Origin: Caldifarciminota bacterium
Lineage (GTDB): Bacteria; Hydrothermota; UBA3072; WFRC01
Direction: 5' to 3'
DNA length: 22,660 nucleotides
NCBI GenBank assembly: GCA_015486685.1
Contig: WFRC01000273.1
Coordinates: 1 to 22,660, forward strand
Made by a program: the position numbers and the translations under genes. Below are positions 22,651-22,660 of this stretch, one piece after another (the first letter of the stretch is position 1; each line of letters starts with the position of its first letter). Under the pieces are notes generated by a model. That model did not search any database and was not told the origin of the DNA. It saw only the letters and a program-made list of their open reading frames with translations.

Positions 22651-22660
22651 GTAGGAGGGG
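22651..22660 (+). promoter_or_regulatory. Ribosome binding site of a gene starting past the window edge
   Basis: The window ends with GTAGGAGGGG, a strong Shine-Dalgarno in + orientation. No start codon is left inside the window, so a + strand gene probably begins within the next ten bases. Confidence 0.5.

Overview
The window is an AT-rich bacterial chromosome segment. Its core is the conserved transcription/translation cluster, in the order tuf (3' end), rpmG, tRNA-Trp, secE, nusG, rplK, rplA, rplJ, rplL, rpoB, rpoC, then rpsL, rpsG and fusA, all on the + strand. Two secreted-protein genes interrupt or follow this block: a seven-bladed SBBP-type beta-propeller protein between rpoC and rpsL, and a lamin-tail-domain protein after fusA. 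Both end in a Bacteroidota/FCB-type C-terminal sorting tail. The tails, the CARDB-like domain and the base composition suggest an uncultured FCB-type lineage such as WOR-3, TA06 or Cloacimonadota. I cannot fix the phylum by reading alone.

Layout. 1-3224: end of EF-Tu, L33, a tRNA-Trp whose first two bases lie in the rpmG stop codon, SecE, NusG and the L11-L1-L10-L12 genes, with ATGA overlaps between rplK/rplA and rplJ/rplL. 3243-11031: rpoB (TTG start, Shine-Dalgarno in a small hairpin) and rpoC, both full length. 11032-11691: a 660-base gap made almost wholly of degenerate 7-bp repeat units. 11692-13386: propeller protein. 13387-13571: more 7-bp and 9-bp arrays. 13572-16647: rpsL, rpsG, fusA. 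16648-16983: heptads, two dispersed-repeat-like elements and a promoter. 16984-20130: lamin-tail-domain protein and recX. 20190-22212, minus strand: a GT-C-like polytopic membrane protein, a single-pass membrane protein and a possible 25-codon leader ORF behind a good promoter. 22213-22660: AT-rich promoter region and another long heptad array ending in a strong Shine-Dalgarno at the window edge, so another + strand gene probably starts just outside.

The most unusual signal is the heptad system. Most gaps longer than about 100 bases hold runs of related 7-mers, in which neighbouring units resemble each other and the unit sequence drifts along the run. The same longer words recur in gaps up to 11 kb apart, sometimes on the opposite strand, and one gap switches to 9-bp units. 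This differs from perfect microsatellites, CRISPR arrays and insertion sequences. The closest described analogue I know is the heptameric STRR repeat class of heterocystous cyanobacteria.
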